NCBI GenBank assembly: GCA_964532595.1
Contig: CAZHIQ010000004.1
Location: forward strand, 62,001-126,000
Length of the DNA stretch: 64,000 nucleotides
From: Chryseosolibacter sp964532595
GTDB lineage: Bacteria; Bacteroidota; Bacteroidia; Cytophagales; Cyclobacteriaceae
Direction: 5' to 3'
Numbering within the stretch: the first letter of the stretch is position 1; every line of letters starts with the position of its first letter. A model generated the notes under the pieces. It had not been told where the DNA came from. It saw nothing but the letters and a program-made list of their open reading frames with translations, and did not search any database. The translations under genes and the position numbers were made by a program. Of the stretch, positions 52,160 through 60,372 are shown piece after piece.

Positions 52160-52876
52160 ATGAGAATCACACCCCTTGAAATACGCCAGAAAACCTTCGA
52201 AAGGAATTTTCGGGGGTACGAGCGGGAAGAGGTACACGCCTTCCTGATGACGCTGTCCCAGGAATGGGAGCGGGTTATCGACGAGAACAAGGAACTGCGC
52301 TTTAAGTATGAGTCGACGGAGCGCGAAATTCAAAAGCTGCGCGAAGTCGAAAGTTCGCTTTATAAAACACTGAAGACCGCCGAAGATACCGGCGCCAGTG
52401 TTATAGAACAGGCGCGAAAGGCGGCCGACCTCCACCTGAAAGAGTCGCAGTTGAAGGCCGAGCAGCTAATCAACGAGGCAAAAGCAAAGGCCCGGGATAC
52501 GGTTGAAGAGTCGGAAATGCGGGCACGCCAAATCATCGCCGATATGGAAGACCGACTTAAGCTTCTTGTCGAACAGTACAAAAAGCTCGAGTCAACGCGC
52601 GATGACTTGATCAGCGAACTGAAGCGTATGGCGGGCGAGGTGATGGACAAAGTGGACCGTGCGCAAAAAAGCACCCGCGATTTTGAACCTGATCATCATT
52701 TGGCGGAAGTTCGCCGTGAAGCGGGAAAAATTGCGTTCCCAAACCATGACTTCGATAAGGTGGAGAAGGAAGCTGAAGCAGTTACTCCTTCCGAGCCCGA
52801 GCCCGTGGCTGACCTGACCGAACGCGCCGAACCGGTGCGAAAGGTACAGAAGTCTTTTTTCGACCAGATCGGATAA
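52160..52876 (+). CDS. DivIVA-domain coiled-coil protein
   Basis: 238 residues. The N-terminus RITPLEIRQKTFERNFRGY and REEVHAFL is the membrane-curvature binding DivIVA/GpsB module (1-60). A long coiled coil rich in Ala, Glu, Lys and Arg follows to about 165 (LREVESSLYKTLKTAED and similar), and the tail is acidic with a C-terminal KSFFDQIG. DivIVA proteins are mostly known from Gram-positive bacteria, where they mark poles or septa. The neighbours are a WD40 protein and folB. Confidence 0.86.
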   Translation: MRITPLEIRQKTFERNFRGYEREEVHAFLMTLSQEWERVIDENKELRFKYESTEREIQKLREVESSLYKTLKTAEDTGASVIEQARKAADLHLKESQLKAEQLINEAKAKARDTVEESEMRARQIIADMEDRLKLLVEQYKKLESTRDDLISELKRMAGEVMDKVDRAQKSTRDFEPDHHLAEVRREAGKIAFPNHDFDKVEKEAEAVTPSEPEPVADLTERAEPVRKVQKSFFDQIG

Positions 52877-52883
52877 TCCTTTC

Positions 52884-53243
52884 ATGACTGGAAGAATTTC
52901 GCTCGAGGGCCTTGAATTCCACGCTTTCCACGGTGTCTACCCGCACGAACGCGAATCCGGAAACTGGTTTGAAGTGGATATAACCGTCGAGGTTGACCTT
53001 GCCGAAGGAAGTCTCGACGACAATATCCAAAACACGGTCAACTACGAGACCCTCTACCGTTTCGTAAAGGAAGAAATGGAAAAACCCTCGCGTTTACTTG
53101 AGACAGTTGTTGAGAATATCGCGGGTCGGGTGATAGAACAGCTTCCCGCAGTAAGGCAGGTTGATCTCAAGGTTGCAAAACTTCATCCCCCTATTGGAGG
53201 AAAGTGTAAAAAGGCCTCCGTATCAGTTTCCAAACGGCGTTAG
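52884..53243 (+). CDS. folB: Dihydroneopterin aldolase
   Basis: 119 residues, normal length. ISLEGLEFHAFHGVYPHERESG (shortened here: EFHAFHGVYPHERE near 11-24), NTVNYETLYRF near 50-60 and LHPPIGGKCKKASVSV at the end are the FolB signatures; the catalytic lysine is in that last segment. It cleaves dihydroneopterin in folate synthesis, upstream of FolP (6486-7340). It starts 7 bases after the DivIVA-like gene. Confidence 0.95.
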   Translation: MTGRISLEGLEFHAFHGVYPHERESGNWFEVDITVEVDLAEGSLDDNIQNTVNYETLYRFVKEEMEKPSRLLETVVENIAGRVIEQLPAVRQVDLKVAKLHPPIGGKCKKASVSVSKRR

Positions 53244-53247
53244 ATCG

Positions 53248-53559
53248 CTATTTTTGCGCCGGAACGTCGTTAAAGGTAAATCCTCTTCCTTCGTCACTAT
53301 CGACGAAGTCAACTTGTTTGCCTATAAGATACATCGTGTGCTTCTTATCGACGAAAACGGGTATGCCGCTAACGTCGTAGGCGATGTCGGATGAGCGCTT
53401 TTTGTCGAAGCCGATAATCAGGGAGACTCCACATCCGCCAGCACCGCGAATACCCACGCGAAGGCCGTAGTCGACAGGAATTCCCTTGGTCTGCATAATG
53501 TGCCGGATTTCAGCACATGCGCGTTCGGACAGGGTGACCGGTTGGATGTTGTCAAACAT
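53248..53559 (-). CDS. IscA/HesB-like A-type carrier lacking the C-terminal cysteines
   Basis: 103 residues. The HesB fold is evident (VTLSERACAEIRHIM, YGLRVGIRGAGGCGVSL, GIPVFVDKKH), but the canonical C-terminal CxC of iron-sulfur carriers is missing: the chain ends DEGRGFTFNDVPAQK. Only the middle cysteine (GAGGC) of the three ligands remains. Proteins of this shortened type are, to my recollection, widespread in Bacteroidota, so cluster binding may differ or involve a partner. It converges with folB (4 bases). Confidence 0.87.
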   Translation of the reverse strand: MFDNIQPVTLSERACAEIRHIMQTKGIPVDYGLRVGIRGAGGCGVSLIIGFDKKRSSDIAYDVSGIPVFVDKKHTMYLIGKQVDFVDSDEGRGFTFNDVPAQK

Positions 53560-53620
53560 GATCGCTATAGTTGCGTAAAAATATTTAATTTCAGAACACT
53601 TTTAGTGCTTGATAAATTCT

Positions 53621-54142
53621 ATGGATGCTCTCATCGAGTTTGGTAAGATCCTGCTCCCCGCCTCAGTTGTACTGTACGCCGCTTTTCTGATGGTCAGATC
53701 ATTTGTTCAGAAAGATGTAAGTCTGAAAACGCTTGAAGTAAGAGGTCGGGCAATCGAGACGGTATTGCCCAACCGCCTTGTGGCGTATGAACGAATGACC
53801 CTCTTTCTCGAACGCATGTCGCCCCAAAACCTCCTGGTGCGACTAAATTCGGGAACTATTCCCGCCAGGGAGTTTCATCAACTGCTGCTTGCCGAAGTGC
53901 GAAACGAGTACAACCACAACGTTACGCAGCAGATATATATGAGTGAAGAGGTATGGGAGTTGATCAGGAACGCCAAAGAAGACCTGATCGTTACCATTAA
54001 CGACGCAGCCAGCGAAATGGGAGACGACTCGACAAGTCTTGACCTGGCAAAGAAGATTGTTGAGAAGTCGCTGGCTAAACCCATAGATCCACTGGGACAT
54101 GCTTTAAGTGAACTTAAGCGTGAGATCCAGAAGATCTTTTGA
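53621..54142 (+). CDS. Membrane-anchored hypothetical protein
   Basis: 173 residues from the ATG at 53621 (a TTG at 53609 opens the same frame). One N-terminal membrane segment (IEFGKILLPASVVLYAAFLMV) and a helical cytoplasmic body with VLPNRLVAYERMTLFLERMSP, SGTIPAREFHQLLLAEVRNEYNHN cut as REFHQLLLAEVRNEYNHN, and a helix near the end (DPLGHALSELKREIQKIF). It belongs to a conserved Bacteroidota family of unknown function (DUF7935-like). YkvA follows 10 bases downstream. Confidence 0.82.
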   Translation: MDALIEFGKILLPASVVLYAAFLMVRSFVQKDVSLKTLEVRGRAIETVLPNRLVAYERMTLFLERMSPQNLLVRLNSGTIPAREFHQLLLAEVRNEYNHNVTQQIYMSEEVWELIRNAKEDLIVTINDAASEMGDDSTSLDLAKKIVEKSLAKPIDPLGHALSELKREIQKIF

Positions 54143-54152
54143 ATAGTTTATT

Positions 54153-54548
54153 ATGAATAAGTTCTTCGATGCCGCGCTCCGCAATGCCGCTACGCTGACA
54201 GGCCGACGCTCGCGATTATTCGGCTTGCTTTCACGCCTGGCGGTGAAACTGCAGAGTACCAACTGGAGTAGCCTGAACGCTACAGCCGTGCGCGACCGAC
54301 TTTTTGTGTTCGGCCGAATGATAAAAGCTTACGCACTCGGCGAATACCGCGATATCCCCTGGAAGAGCATCCTCCTCATCGTAGCGGCGGTTGTTTATTT
54401 TGTGAATCCACTTGACCTTGTGCCTGATATTATTCCTTTAACGGGGCTGACCGACGATTTTGCCATCCTGGTCTGGATTTATAATACACTGAGTAACGAG
54501 ATCGATAAGTTCCTGACCTGGGAAAAGAATCGAGTCCGCCCGGCGTAG
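54153..54548 (+). CDS. YkvA-like DUF1232 membrane protein
   Basis: 131 residues. The DUF1232 signature YFVNPLDLVPDIIPLTGLTDDFAIL, shown here as NPLDLVPDIIPLTG and LTDDFAIL, is near 82-106, preceded by a membrane segment (ILLIVAAVVYFV). The role is unknown. It sits in a run of co-directional genes from 53621 to 56364. Confidence 0.87.
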   Translation: MNKFFDAALRNAATLTGRRSRLFGLLSRLAVKLQSTNWSSLNATAVRDRLFVFGRMIKAYALGEYRDIPWKSILLIVAAVVYFVNPLDLVPDIIPLTGLTDDFAILVWIYNTLSNEIDKFLTWEKNRVRPA

Positions 54549-54570
54549 ACGCGCCAAAGATCGATCGCCT

Positions 54571-55224
54571 ATGAAAACTGCCGTAATTGCCGGTGCGACC
54601 GGACTAATAGGGAATGCGTTGCTTCAGCGAATTGTCGACAGCAAGCGATATACCCAGGTGGTGGTGATCGGGCGTCGGGTGCCTGAGCTCGTGCATGAGA
54701 AGATTATCCCCATCATCAGTCACGACTTCAATAATCTCGACGAAAATCTTTCGGGTCGACGAATAGACGACGTCTTTTGCTGCCTGGGGACGACAATGGC
54801 AAAAGCAGGTAGTCGCGAGAAATTCTACGAAGTCGATTATCATTTTCCCGTTCGGCTTGCCCAAGCCGCGTTGGGGTTGGGGGCGAAACAATATCTGATC
54901 GTTACGGCGCTGGGAGCAGACAACAAATCGTCTATATTTTATAATAGGGTAAAAGGCGAGGTTGAAGAAGCGCTGAAAGGGATTGGATATTCAACTGTTC
55001 ATATTTTTCGTCCTTCCTTGTTACTCGGCGAACGCGATGAAAAGCGGGCCGGAGAGGACATGGCGAAGAAGGTTTATCGGTTCTTTAACTTTCTCATTCC
55101 GCGGAAATACAAAGCGATAGAAGGGTCGCGCGTGGCGGAAGCGATGCTTGACGCAGCCGCTGCTGACCGAACGGGTATTTTCGTTCATTCATCCGCTGAA
55201 ATGCAAGCCCGCACTTCTGTATAG
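54571..55224 (+). CDS. NAD(P)-binding atypical short-chain dehydrogenase
   Basis: 217 residues. Rossmann motif GATGLIG at 8-14 and the family text VVIGRRVPEL, DDVFCCLGTTMAKAGS near 69-84, YLIVTALGAD and FRPSLLLGER. This matches the HTATIP2/YbjT-like group, which often act as NAD(P)-dependent sensors or reductases. Substrate unknown. It is 22 bases after ykvA and 7 before dtd on the same strand. Confidence 0.88.
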   Translation: MKTAVIAGATGLIGNALLQRIVDSKRYTQVVVIGRRVPELVHEKIIPIISHDFNNLDENLSGRRIDDVFCCLGTTMAKAGSREKFYEVDYHFPVRLAQAALGLGAKQYLIVTALGADNKSSIFYNRVKGEVEEALKGIGYSTVHIFRPSLLLGERDEKRAGEDMAKKVYRFFNFLIPRKYKAIEGSRVAEAMLDAAAADRTGIFVHSSAEMQARTSV

Positions 55225-55231
55225 TTATATC

Positions 55232-55684
55232 ATGATTGTTGTTGTTCAACGCGTACTGTCCGCTTCTGTGACGATCGACGCACGTGTCCACGCGGAGATC
55301 GGTCCCGGTCTTCTTGTTCTTGTTGGTATTGAAGATGCCGACGGTGAGGAGGACATCGATTGGCTAGCCAACAAGATTGTGAACCTTCGTATCTTTAACG
55401 ATGCAGCCGGTGTTATGAATGTTAATATTCTGGAGGCTGGAGGAGACTTGCTTGTGGTGAGTCAGTTTACCTTGCATGCAAGTGTAAAGAAGGGAAACAG
55501 ACCTTCCTGGATACGGGCGGCCCGACCTGAAGTTGCTATTCCAAGATATGAAGATTTTGTACGAAAGTTGACTGAGCTGTTGGGCAAGAAAGTCGCCACT
55601 GGAAGTTTTGGAGCGGACATGAAAGTAGCACTTGTAAACGATGGTCCCGTCACTTTAGTTATCGATTCAAAGAACAAGGTGTGA
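55232..55684 (+). CDS. dtd: D-aminoacyl-tRNA deacylase
   Basis: 150 residues from the ATG at 55232. VVVQRVLSASVTID at the start, LLVVSQFTLHAS near 72-83 and the second motif NDGPVTLVIDSK at the end (the Gly-cisPro region) identify Dtd, which removes D-amino acids (and glycine) from tRNA. The stop overlaps the GTG start of the next gene (GTGA), so translation is coupled with the VanX-like peptidase, another D-amino acid enzyme. The longer upstream frame lies inside the dehydrogenase gene. Confidence 0.93.
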   Translation: MIVVVQRVLSASVTIDARVHAEIGPGLLVLVGIEDADGEEDIDWLANKIVNLRIFNDAAGVMNVNILEAGGDLLVVSQFTLHASVKKGNRPSWIRAARPEVAIPRYEDFVRKLTELLGKKVATGSFGADMKVALVNDGPVTLVIDSKNKV

Positions 55685-56364
55685 AAATCGCAGAAGTACT
55701 TTTTCTTTTGTTCGCAGTTCTTGCTCATGAAGGTATCGGACAACCTCAATACCGATACGGGTTAACGCCCCAAACTTTTGACGATTATCAGCGGGCGATC
55801 GCCGCCGATAACAGCAAAGAGCTTATCGATCTGGAATCCTTTATCGATGACATAGTTCTCGATATTCGTTATGCGACCATCAATAACTTTACCGGCGAAC
55901 GCGTGTATGAAGAGGCTAAGGCGTATGCGCGTCGTCCGGTAGCCGAAGCGTTACGCCGTGTTCAGGAAAAGCTGAAGTCTCGCGGTCTGGGCCTGAAGAT
56001 ATATGATGCCTATCGTCCCTATCGGGCTACAGTCAGGTTCTACGAAATTTATGGAGATACTACTTATGTCGCGTCACCCTATCGCGGATCCCGGCACAAC
56101 AGGGGTTGTGCCATTGATCTTACATTAATCGACCTCGGTACAGGGAAGGAGTTGCGAATGCCGACGGGATATGATGACTTCTCTCGGGCAGCATGGCCCT
56201 CTACAGCAATAGCTGATCCGCAGGTTCGACGTAACCGCGCGTTACTGATAGAGGTAATGTCGGAGGAGGGCTTTCGTGTTAACTCGTCGGAATGGTGGCA
56301 CTTTGACTTTCGCGGCTGGGGGCGTTTTGAGATTCTCGACATCGAGTTTCCCGAGCTAAATTAG
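55681..56364 (+). CDS. VanX-like D-alanyl-D-alanine dipeptidase (M15 family)
   Basis: 227 residues with a signal peptide (to about 20, cut before QPQYR). M15D zinc peptidase: R112 in YDAYRPYRA, zinc ligands H139 and D146 in SRHNRGCAIDLT, catalytic E204 and H207 in SEWWHFD. It would cleave D-Ala-D-Ala in the periplasm, providing D-alanine from murein turnover. The start codon is GTG overlapping dtd. Vancomycin resistance is not implied: no VanH, VanA or VanRS genes are near. Confidence 0.92.
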   Translation: MKIAEVLFLLFAVLAHEGIGQPQYRYGLTPQTFDDYQRAIAADNSKELIDLESFIDDIVLDIRYATINNFTGERVYEEAKAYARRPVAEALRRVQEKLKSRGLGLKIYDAYRPYRATVRFYEIYGDTTYVASPYRGSRHNRGCAIDLTLIDLGTGKELRMPTGYDDFSRAAWPSTAIADPQVRRNRALLIEVMSEEGFRVNSSEWWHFDFRGWGRFEILDIEFPELN

Positions 56365-56443
56365 TACCACTATATAGTATAGTGTATCGTTTTCATTTCC
56401 ACTCTTATCCGGATTAGGCCGATCGTTTTTCTACAGGTTTAAG

Positions 56444-56473
56444 AAAAGGCCGTCGATATTGACGGCCTTTTTT
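56444..56473 (+). terminator. Intrinsic terminator of the 53621-56364 run
   Basis: An 11-bp stem AAAAGGCCGTC (56444-56454) / GACGGCCTTTT (56461-56471) with a 6-base loop, ending in T6. It lies 80 bases after the VanX-like stop and just before the MazG gene. Confidence 0.9.
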
Positions 56474-56513
56474 CATGTCCATGTTATCTTCACGGTGTAT
56501 TAATTCAGACAAC

Positions 56514-56840
56514 ATGACAATTTCGGAAGCCCAACAGACGGTCGACCAATGGATCAAGACAACTGGTGTCCGCTATTTCAATGAACTGACCAATATGGCT
56601 ATCCTCACCGAGGAGGTTGGAGAGGTAGCGCGCATTATGGCGCGGCGTTATGGAGAACAATCGGAGAAGCCTTCTGACCGGGACGCCGATCTCGGCGACG
56701 AGCTTGCTGATGTCCTGTGGGTTATACTTTGTCTTGCGAACCAAACGGGCGTCGATCTCACTGAAGCTTTTCGCCGCAATCTTGAGAAGAAGTCGTCGCG
56801 CGATCGCGACCGCCATAAGGATAATGAAAAGCTGTACTGA
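56514..56840 (+). CDS. MazG-type nucleotide pyrophosphohydrolase
   Basis: 108 residues from the ATG at 56514; the upstream in-frame ATG at 56475 adds 13 non-conserved residues and overlaps the terminator loop region. The EExxE metal motif is EEVGEVARI near 32-40 and the second is DLGDELADVLWV near 60-71. The small all-alpha family hydrolyses NTPs or dUTP-like nucleotides to monophosphates, for sanitation. Function is probably housekeeping. Confidence 0.87.
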   Translation: MTISEAQQTVDQWIKTTGVRYFNELTNMAILTEEVGEVARIMARRYGEQSEKPSDRDADLGDELADVLWVILCLANQTGVDLTEAFRRNLEKKSSRDRDRHKDNEKLY

Positions 56841-56957
56841 GGGAATCGGGGCTTTTTGCGTGCTTTGAGACTGAGTTTGCGTTAAATGCGCCCTGGAGCT
56901 GTTTCCATTGCTTTTTCGTTTTGATATTTTAGGGCTTCGTCTGAACCTAAACTTCTT

Positions 56958-58085
56958 ATGGGGGAGTCTCAAGCGCGTTATCTTGCTCTCGATGTTTTTC
57001 GTGGAATGACGGTGTGCTTCATGATCATCGTCAATTCTCCAGGAAGCTGGGAGCATGTGTACGGTCCGTTGCTCCATGCCGACTGGCACGGATTTACACC
57101 TACCGATCTCGTATTTCCTTCTTTTCTTTTTGCCGTTGGAAATGCGATGGCTTTTGTAATGCACAAATACGACCATCAACCCGGGTCGGTATTCTGGACC
57201 AAGATATTCAAGCGCACCTTTATCATTTTCGCTCTGGGCTACCTGATGTATTGGTTCCCCTTCTTTCGTGAAGCAGAGGGTGGAGGGCTTGAATTAAAAC
57301 CACTGGCCGAGACACGTATCCTCGGTGTTTTACAGCGTATCGCTCTTTGTTATTTCTTCGCATCAATTATCATTCACTACGGTACAAAGAAATTGGCGCT
57401 GTGGTTTGGTGGTGTAGCTCTTGTCGGATATTGGATACTTGCCTATGCCTTTGGAGAGGCTTCCGACCCCTATAGCCTGACCGGTAATGCGGCTTTGAAA
57501 CTCGACCTCTTTTTGCTGGGGCCGAGTCACTTGTATGACGGGGAAGGAATGCCCTTTGATCCGGAAGGAATCTTAAGTACGTTGCCGGCTATTGTGAACG
57601 TCATCGCAGGATACCTCGCTGGAGATTATCTGCGTCGCCAGGGCAATTCTTACGAAGCTGTGGCGAAACTGATGATTGCGGGGTGCGTTGTCCTGTTCTC
57701 CGCCTTTGTATGGGATCTGTGGTTCCCTATTAACAAGAAGATATGGACAAGCTCCTTTGCGTTGCTGACCATCGGACTCGATTTATTGATTCTCCCGATT
57801 CTTATCTATGTGATTGAGCTTCAACATTCGCGTCGCTGGACGAAGTTCTTCGTTGTATTCGGCCGTAACCCCCTCTTTATTTATCTGCTTGCCGATGTCG
57901 TGCTGACGACAATGTACTTGCTGACCGTCAACGACAAGAACATGGTGGCCTGGTTGCATGCCGACGTGCTTGGAAGTTTTAGTGGTCCGGTGCTTGCGTC
58001 GTTTCTGTTCGCGCTGCTCTACATGCTCTTTAACTGGAGTGTAGGCTATATCCTTGACCGGAAAAGGATCTACATAAAAGTATAA
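56958..58085 (+). CDS. HGSNAT-like membrane acyltransferase (DUF5009 group)
   Basis: 375 residues, about 10 membrane segments. The opening LALDVFRGMTVCFMIIVN and HADWHGFTPTDLVFPSFLF (17-52) are hallmarks of the heparan-alpha-glucosaminide N-acetyltransferase-like family, with RILGVLQRIALCYF and GRNPLFIYLLADV later. It may acetylate amino sugars during glycan or murein recycling, transferring an acetyl group across the membrane. The exact substrate is unknown. It converges with comB: a single base separates the two stops. Confidence 0.89.
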   Translation: MGESQARYLALDVFRGMTVCFMIIVNSPGSWEHVYGPLLHADWHGFTPTDLVFPSFLFAVGNAMAFVMHKYDHQPGSVFWTKIFKRTFIIFALGYLMYWFPFFREAEGGGLELKPLAETRILGVLQRIALCYFFASIIIHYGTKKLALWFGGVALVGYWILAYAFGEASDPYSLTGNAALKLDLFLLGPSHLYDGEGMPFDPEGILSTLPAIVNVIAGYLAGDYLRRQGNSYEAVAKLMIAGCVVLFSAFVWDLWFPINKKIWTSSFALLTIGLDLLILPILIYVIELQHSRRWTKFFVVFGRNPLFIYLLADVVLTTMYLLTVNDKNMVAWLHADVLGSFSGPVLASFLFALLYMLFNWSVGYILDRKRIYIKV

Positions 58086-58086
58086 A

Positions 58087-58794
58087 TCAACGTGTGATGG
58101 TGGTGTTCTCGTAGATTACGGGAACGACATCATATTGGTCTGGGGTCAGACAGAAGTCAATATCTTTTTCGATGTTAAGGCGTTTCAGTCGCTTTATATG
58201 ACTTGAGTCTTTGAGGAAGTCCTTCATGTCATATTTGCCTGCTTCGTAGAGACGCTGAGCGATCGCCGGAGCGTCGCAGGCGTGATCATAGGAATCGGCA
58301 AGTAGTTCAACCAAAGCTCCCGCGTACAGCGTGTCTTCAAGGTTGACTTTCCCTTTCCATCCTGAACAAACAATCAACACATTGGTTGAGGCGTTTCTGA
58401 GGTGAGCTGCAACGGCCGACATGTTGAGAAATGAGCCAATGACGATTTGGTCGGCGCCCGCTGAGCGTGAAATCGCGAGCGTACCGTTTGTCGTGGTGAA
58501 GGCGATGTCTTTTCCCCGCAGCGCAGGATCCATGTATTCGAACGGTGAATTGCCAAGATCACATGCGTCGACCTTTTTCCCGTCGCGCTCGCCGGCGACG
58601 AGATAGCCGTGTTCGCGACACGCGAGGCATTCGGGAAGCTTTGCGAAAGTCTTGATACTATTGACCCCGTGGGCGATAGCGGTGGTCATGCACGATGTTG
58701 CGCGAAGGATATCGACGACGACAACGGTAATACCTTCGACCGGGTAAAGGTGCATCAGGTCTGGCGAGAGACAAACGTCAATTGTGCGCTTCAT
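58087..58794 (-). CDS. comB: ComB-family 2-phosphosulfolactate phosphatase
   Basis: 235 residues. The ComB motifs are VVVDILRATSCMTTAI near 25-40, AGERDGKKVDACDLGNSP near 67-84 and TTNGTLAI near 100. ComB dephosphorylates phosphosulfolactate in coenzyme M synthesis of archaea; in Bacteroidota its role is unclear because coenzyme M is absent. It lies 5 bases after gcvT on the same strand. A role in sulfonate lipid metabolism is a possibility only. Confidence 0.87.
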   Translation of the reverse strand: MKRTIDVCLSPDLMHLYPVEGITVVVVDILRATSCMTTAIAHGVNSIKTFAKLPECLACREHGYLVAGERDGKKVDACDLGNSPFEYMDPALRGKDIAFTTTNGTLAISRSAGADQIVIGSFLNMSAVAAHLRNASTNVLIVCSGWKGKVNLEDTLYAGALVELLADSYDHACDAPAIAQRLYEAGKYDMKDFLKDSSHIKRLKRLNIEKDIDFCLTPDQYDVVPVIYENTTITR

Positions 58795-58799
58795 CGGAA

Positions 58800-59891
58800 C
58801 TAATTGCGGGAAATGAAAGGCGTTTTCTGGACTACCGCTTTGAGACTCCGACCTCTTACGTCGACAAAAATCTCAGTACCCTCATTGGCGAAGGGTGTTT
58901 CGACGTAGCCGAGGCCAATACCATAGTTGAGAACCGGTGATATTGTCCCTGAGGTGACTTTTCCGATCACCTGGCCTGAACTGTCTTTGAGAGGATAATC
59001 ATGACGGGGAATTCCCTTATCGATCATGCGGAAACCGACAAGCTTGCGCTTGACGCCTTCTTCTTTCTGTTTCTTCAGTGCGGAGGCGTTTACAAAGTCT
59101 TTTGTGAACTTGGTAATCCAGCCTAATCCGGCTTCCAGCGGTGACGTGGTATCGTCGATGTCGTTCCCGTAAAGACAAAAGCCCATTTCGAGGCGTAGTG
59201 TGTCGCGTGCTCCAAGGCCTATGGGTTTGATCCCTTCGTCCTTCCCGGCTTCGAACAGAGCGTTCCAGACCGATTCAGCGTGTTCTTTAGGAATGTACAG
59301 TTCAAAACCACCGGCGCCGGTGTAACCCGTGTTGGAGATAATTACATCGCGAACACCCGCAAAGACATCTTTTACAAAATGATAATAGCGGATGGATGAC
59401 AGGTCAACCGCTGTGAGCTTTTGCAGCACGGCGATAGCCTTTGGTCCCTGCACGGCAAAGAGGCAGAGATCGTCGGAGATGTTCTGCAAGTCAACCTGCT
59501 GCGTATTGTGCCGCTGAATCCAGTTCCAGTCTTTCTCTATGTTGGAGGCGTTAACAACGAGCATGTACTCGTCAGCGCCGAGTTTGTAGATGATTATATC
59601 GTCAACGATACCTCCCTGCTCATTGGGGAGGCAGGCGTACTGGGCCTGGCCTTCGGTGATTTTGGAAACGTCGTTTGACGCTACCCGCTGAAGGAGGTCA
59701 ATGGCTTGCGGGCCGCGGACGATAAATTCTCCCATATGGGAGACATCAAAGACGCCAACGGCATTTCGCACTGTGAGGTGCTCTTCGATGTCGGACGAGT
59801 ATCGCACGGGCATATTAAAGCCGGCGAAAGGCACCATGCGGGCACCTAGATTGACGTGTACGTCGTTTAGGGGAATGGTTTTCAGCTCCAT
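58800..59891 (-). CDS. gcvT: Glycine cleavage system T protein (aminomethyltransferase)
   Basis: 363 residues from the ATG at 59891 (a further ATG at 59909 would precede the predicted transcript start). MVPFAGFNMPVRYSSDIEEH near 21-40, VFDVSHMGEF, and IISNTGYTGAGGFELYIP with the folate-site glutamate and GLGARDTLRLEMGFCLYGND are all present. With GcvH, GcvP and Lpd (not in the window) it splits glycine, forming 5,10-methylene-tetrahydrofolate. This connects to threonine degradation at 1575-4159. Confidence 0.96.
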   Translation of the reverse strand: MELKTIPLNDVHVNLGARMVPFAGFNMPVRYSSDIEEHLTVRNAVGVFDVSHMGEFIVRGPQAIDLLQRVASNDVSKITEGQAQYACLPNEQGGIVDDIIIYKLGADEYMLVVNASNIEKDWNWIQRHNTQQVDLQNISDDLCLFAVQGPKAIAVLQKLTAVDLSSIRYYHFVKDVFAGVRDVIISNTGYTGAGGFELYIPKEHAESVWNALFEAGKDEGIKPIGLGARDTLRLEMGFCLYGNDIDDTTSPLEAGLGWITKFTKDFVNASALKKQKEEGVKRKLVGFRMIDKGIPRHDYPLKDSSGQVIGKVTSGTISPVLNYGIGLGYVETPFANEGTEIFVDVRGRSLKAVVQKTPFISRN

Positions 59892-59908
59892 TGCGCACTT
59901 TTGGTGCA

Positions 59909-59916
59909 CAAAGGTA
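59909..59916 (-). promoter_or_regulatory. Candidate -7 element TACCTTTG for gcvT
   Basis: Perfect TAnnTTTG on the minus strand 17 bases before the ATG at 59891; no -33 TTTG found. It supports the downstream ATG as the start. Confidence 0.5.
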
Positions 59917-59959
59917 AGATAATTTTCGGGACGTTTAGTGAGCGGCAGTTAGGCCAGGT

Positions 59960-60367
59960 CTATTGTGCCGTTTTCAGTGCACGAAGGATGTCGTCGCGTA
60001 CTTTAATGACCTTAATCCGTTCAGATTCGAGGTACGATTTCCATTCGCTGGAATCTTTCGGAGGATCGAATGTCCGCATCCACACTCGCATGCCCTGATC
60101 GGCTGAATCGAGACGGGCGATTTTCAATTGCAGCTCTTCCCTGGTATCGGACGACAGGCCTGGCATTTCAAGCTGTGTCTGCAGCTTCCGCTTCATGAGG
60201 TACATGCTGTCCATCTTGTACATTCCTTCGTCGTGAATGTCCATAACTTCCCGATACAGAGGGAGTTGCGTGATGTCGCTTTCCGATTGATGGTTGTGGT
60301 GATGTTCCGTCTTCTTCTGACACGAAAAGAGCACGAGGAACGCGAGGAGGGGAGCAATGATTTTCAT
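59960..60367 (-). CDS. Small lipoprotein of unknown function
   Basis: 135 residues from the ATG at 60367. Signal peptide MKIIAPLLAFLVLFSC ends in a good lipobox, then a His-rich spot (EHHHNHQ) and a helical body with paired charged residues (MKRKLQTQLEMPGL, DSSEWKSYLESERIKVIK). It is probably an inner- or outer-membrane lipoprotein. Function unknown. The His-rich spot could bind metal. An upstream in-frame extension overlaps leuA and is rejected. Confidence 0.82.
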   Translation of the reverse strand: MKIIAPLLAFLVLFSCQKKTEHHHNHQSESDITQLPLYREVMDIHDEGMYKMDSMYLMKRKLQTQLEMPGLSSDTREELQLKIARLDSADQGMRVWMRTFDPPKDSSEWKSYLESERIKVIKVRDDILRALKTAQ

Positions 60368-60372
60368 GATAT

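Noticed and set aside
55681..56364. VanX-like gene as a vancomycin-resistance determinant
   Set aside because: No VanA/VanH/VanS/VanR genes nearby; a signal peptide and the dtd context fit murein turnover.
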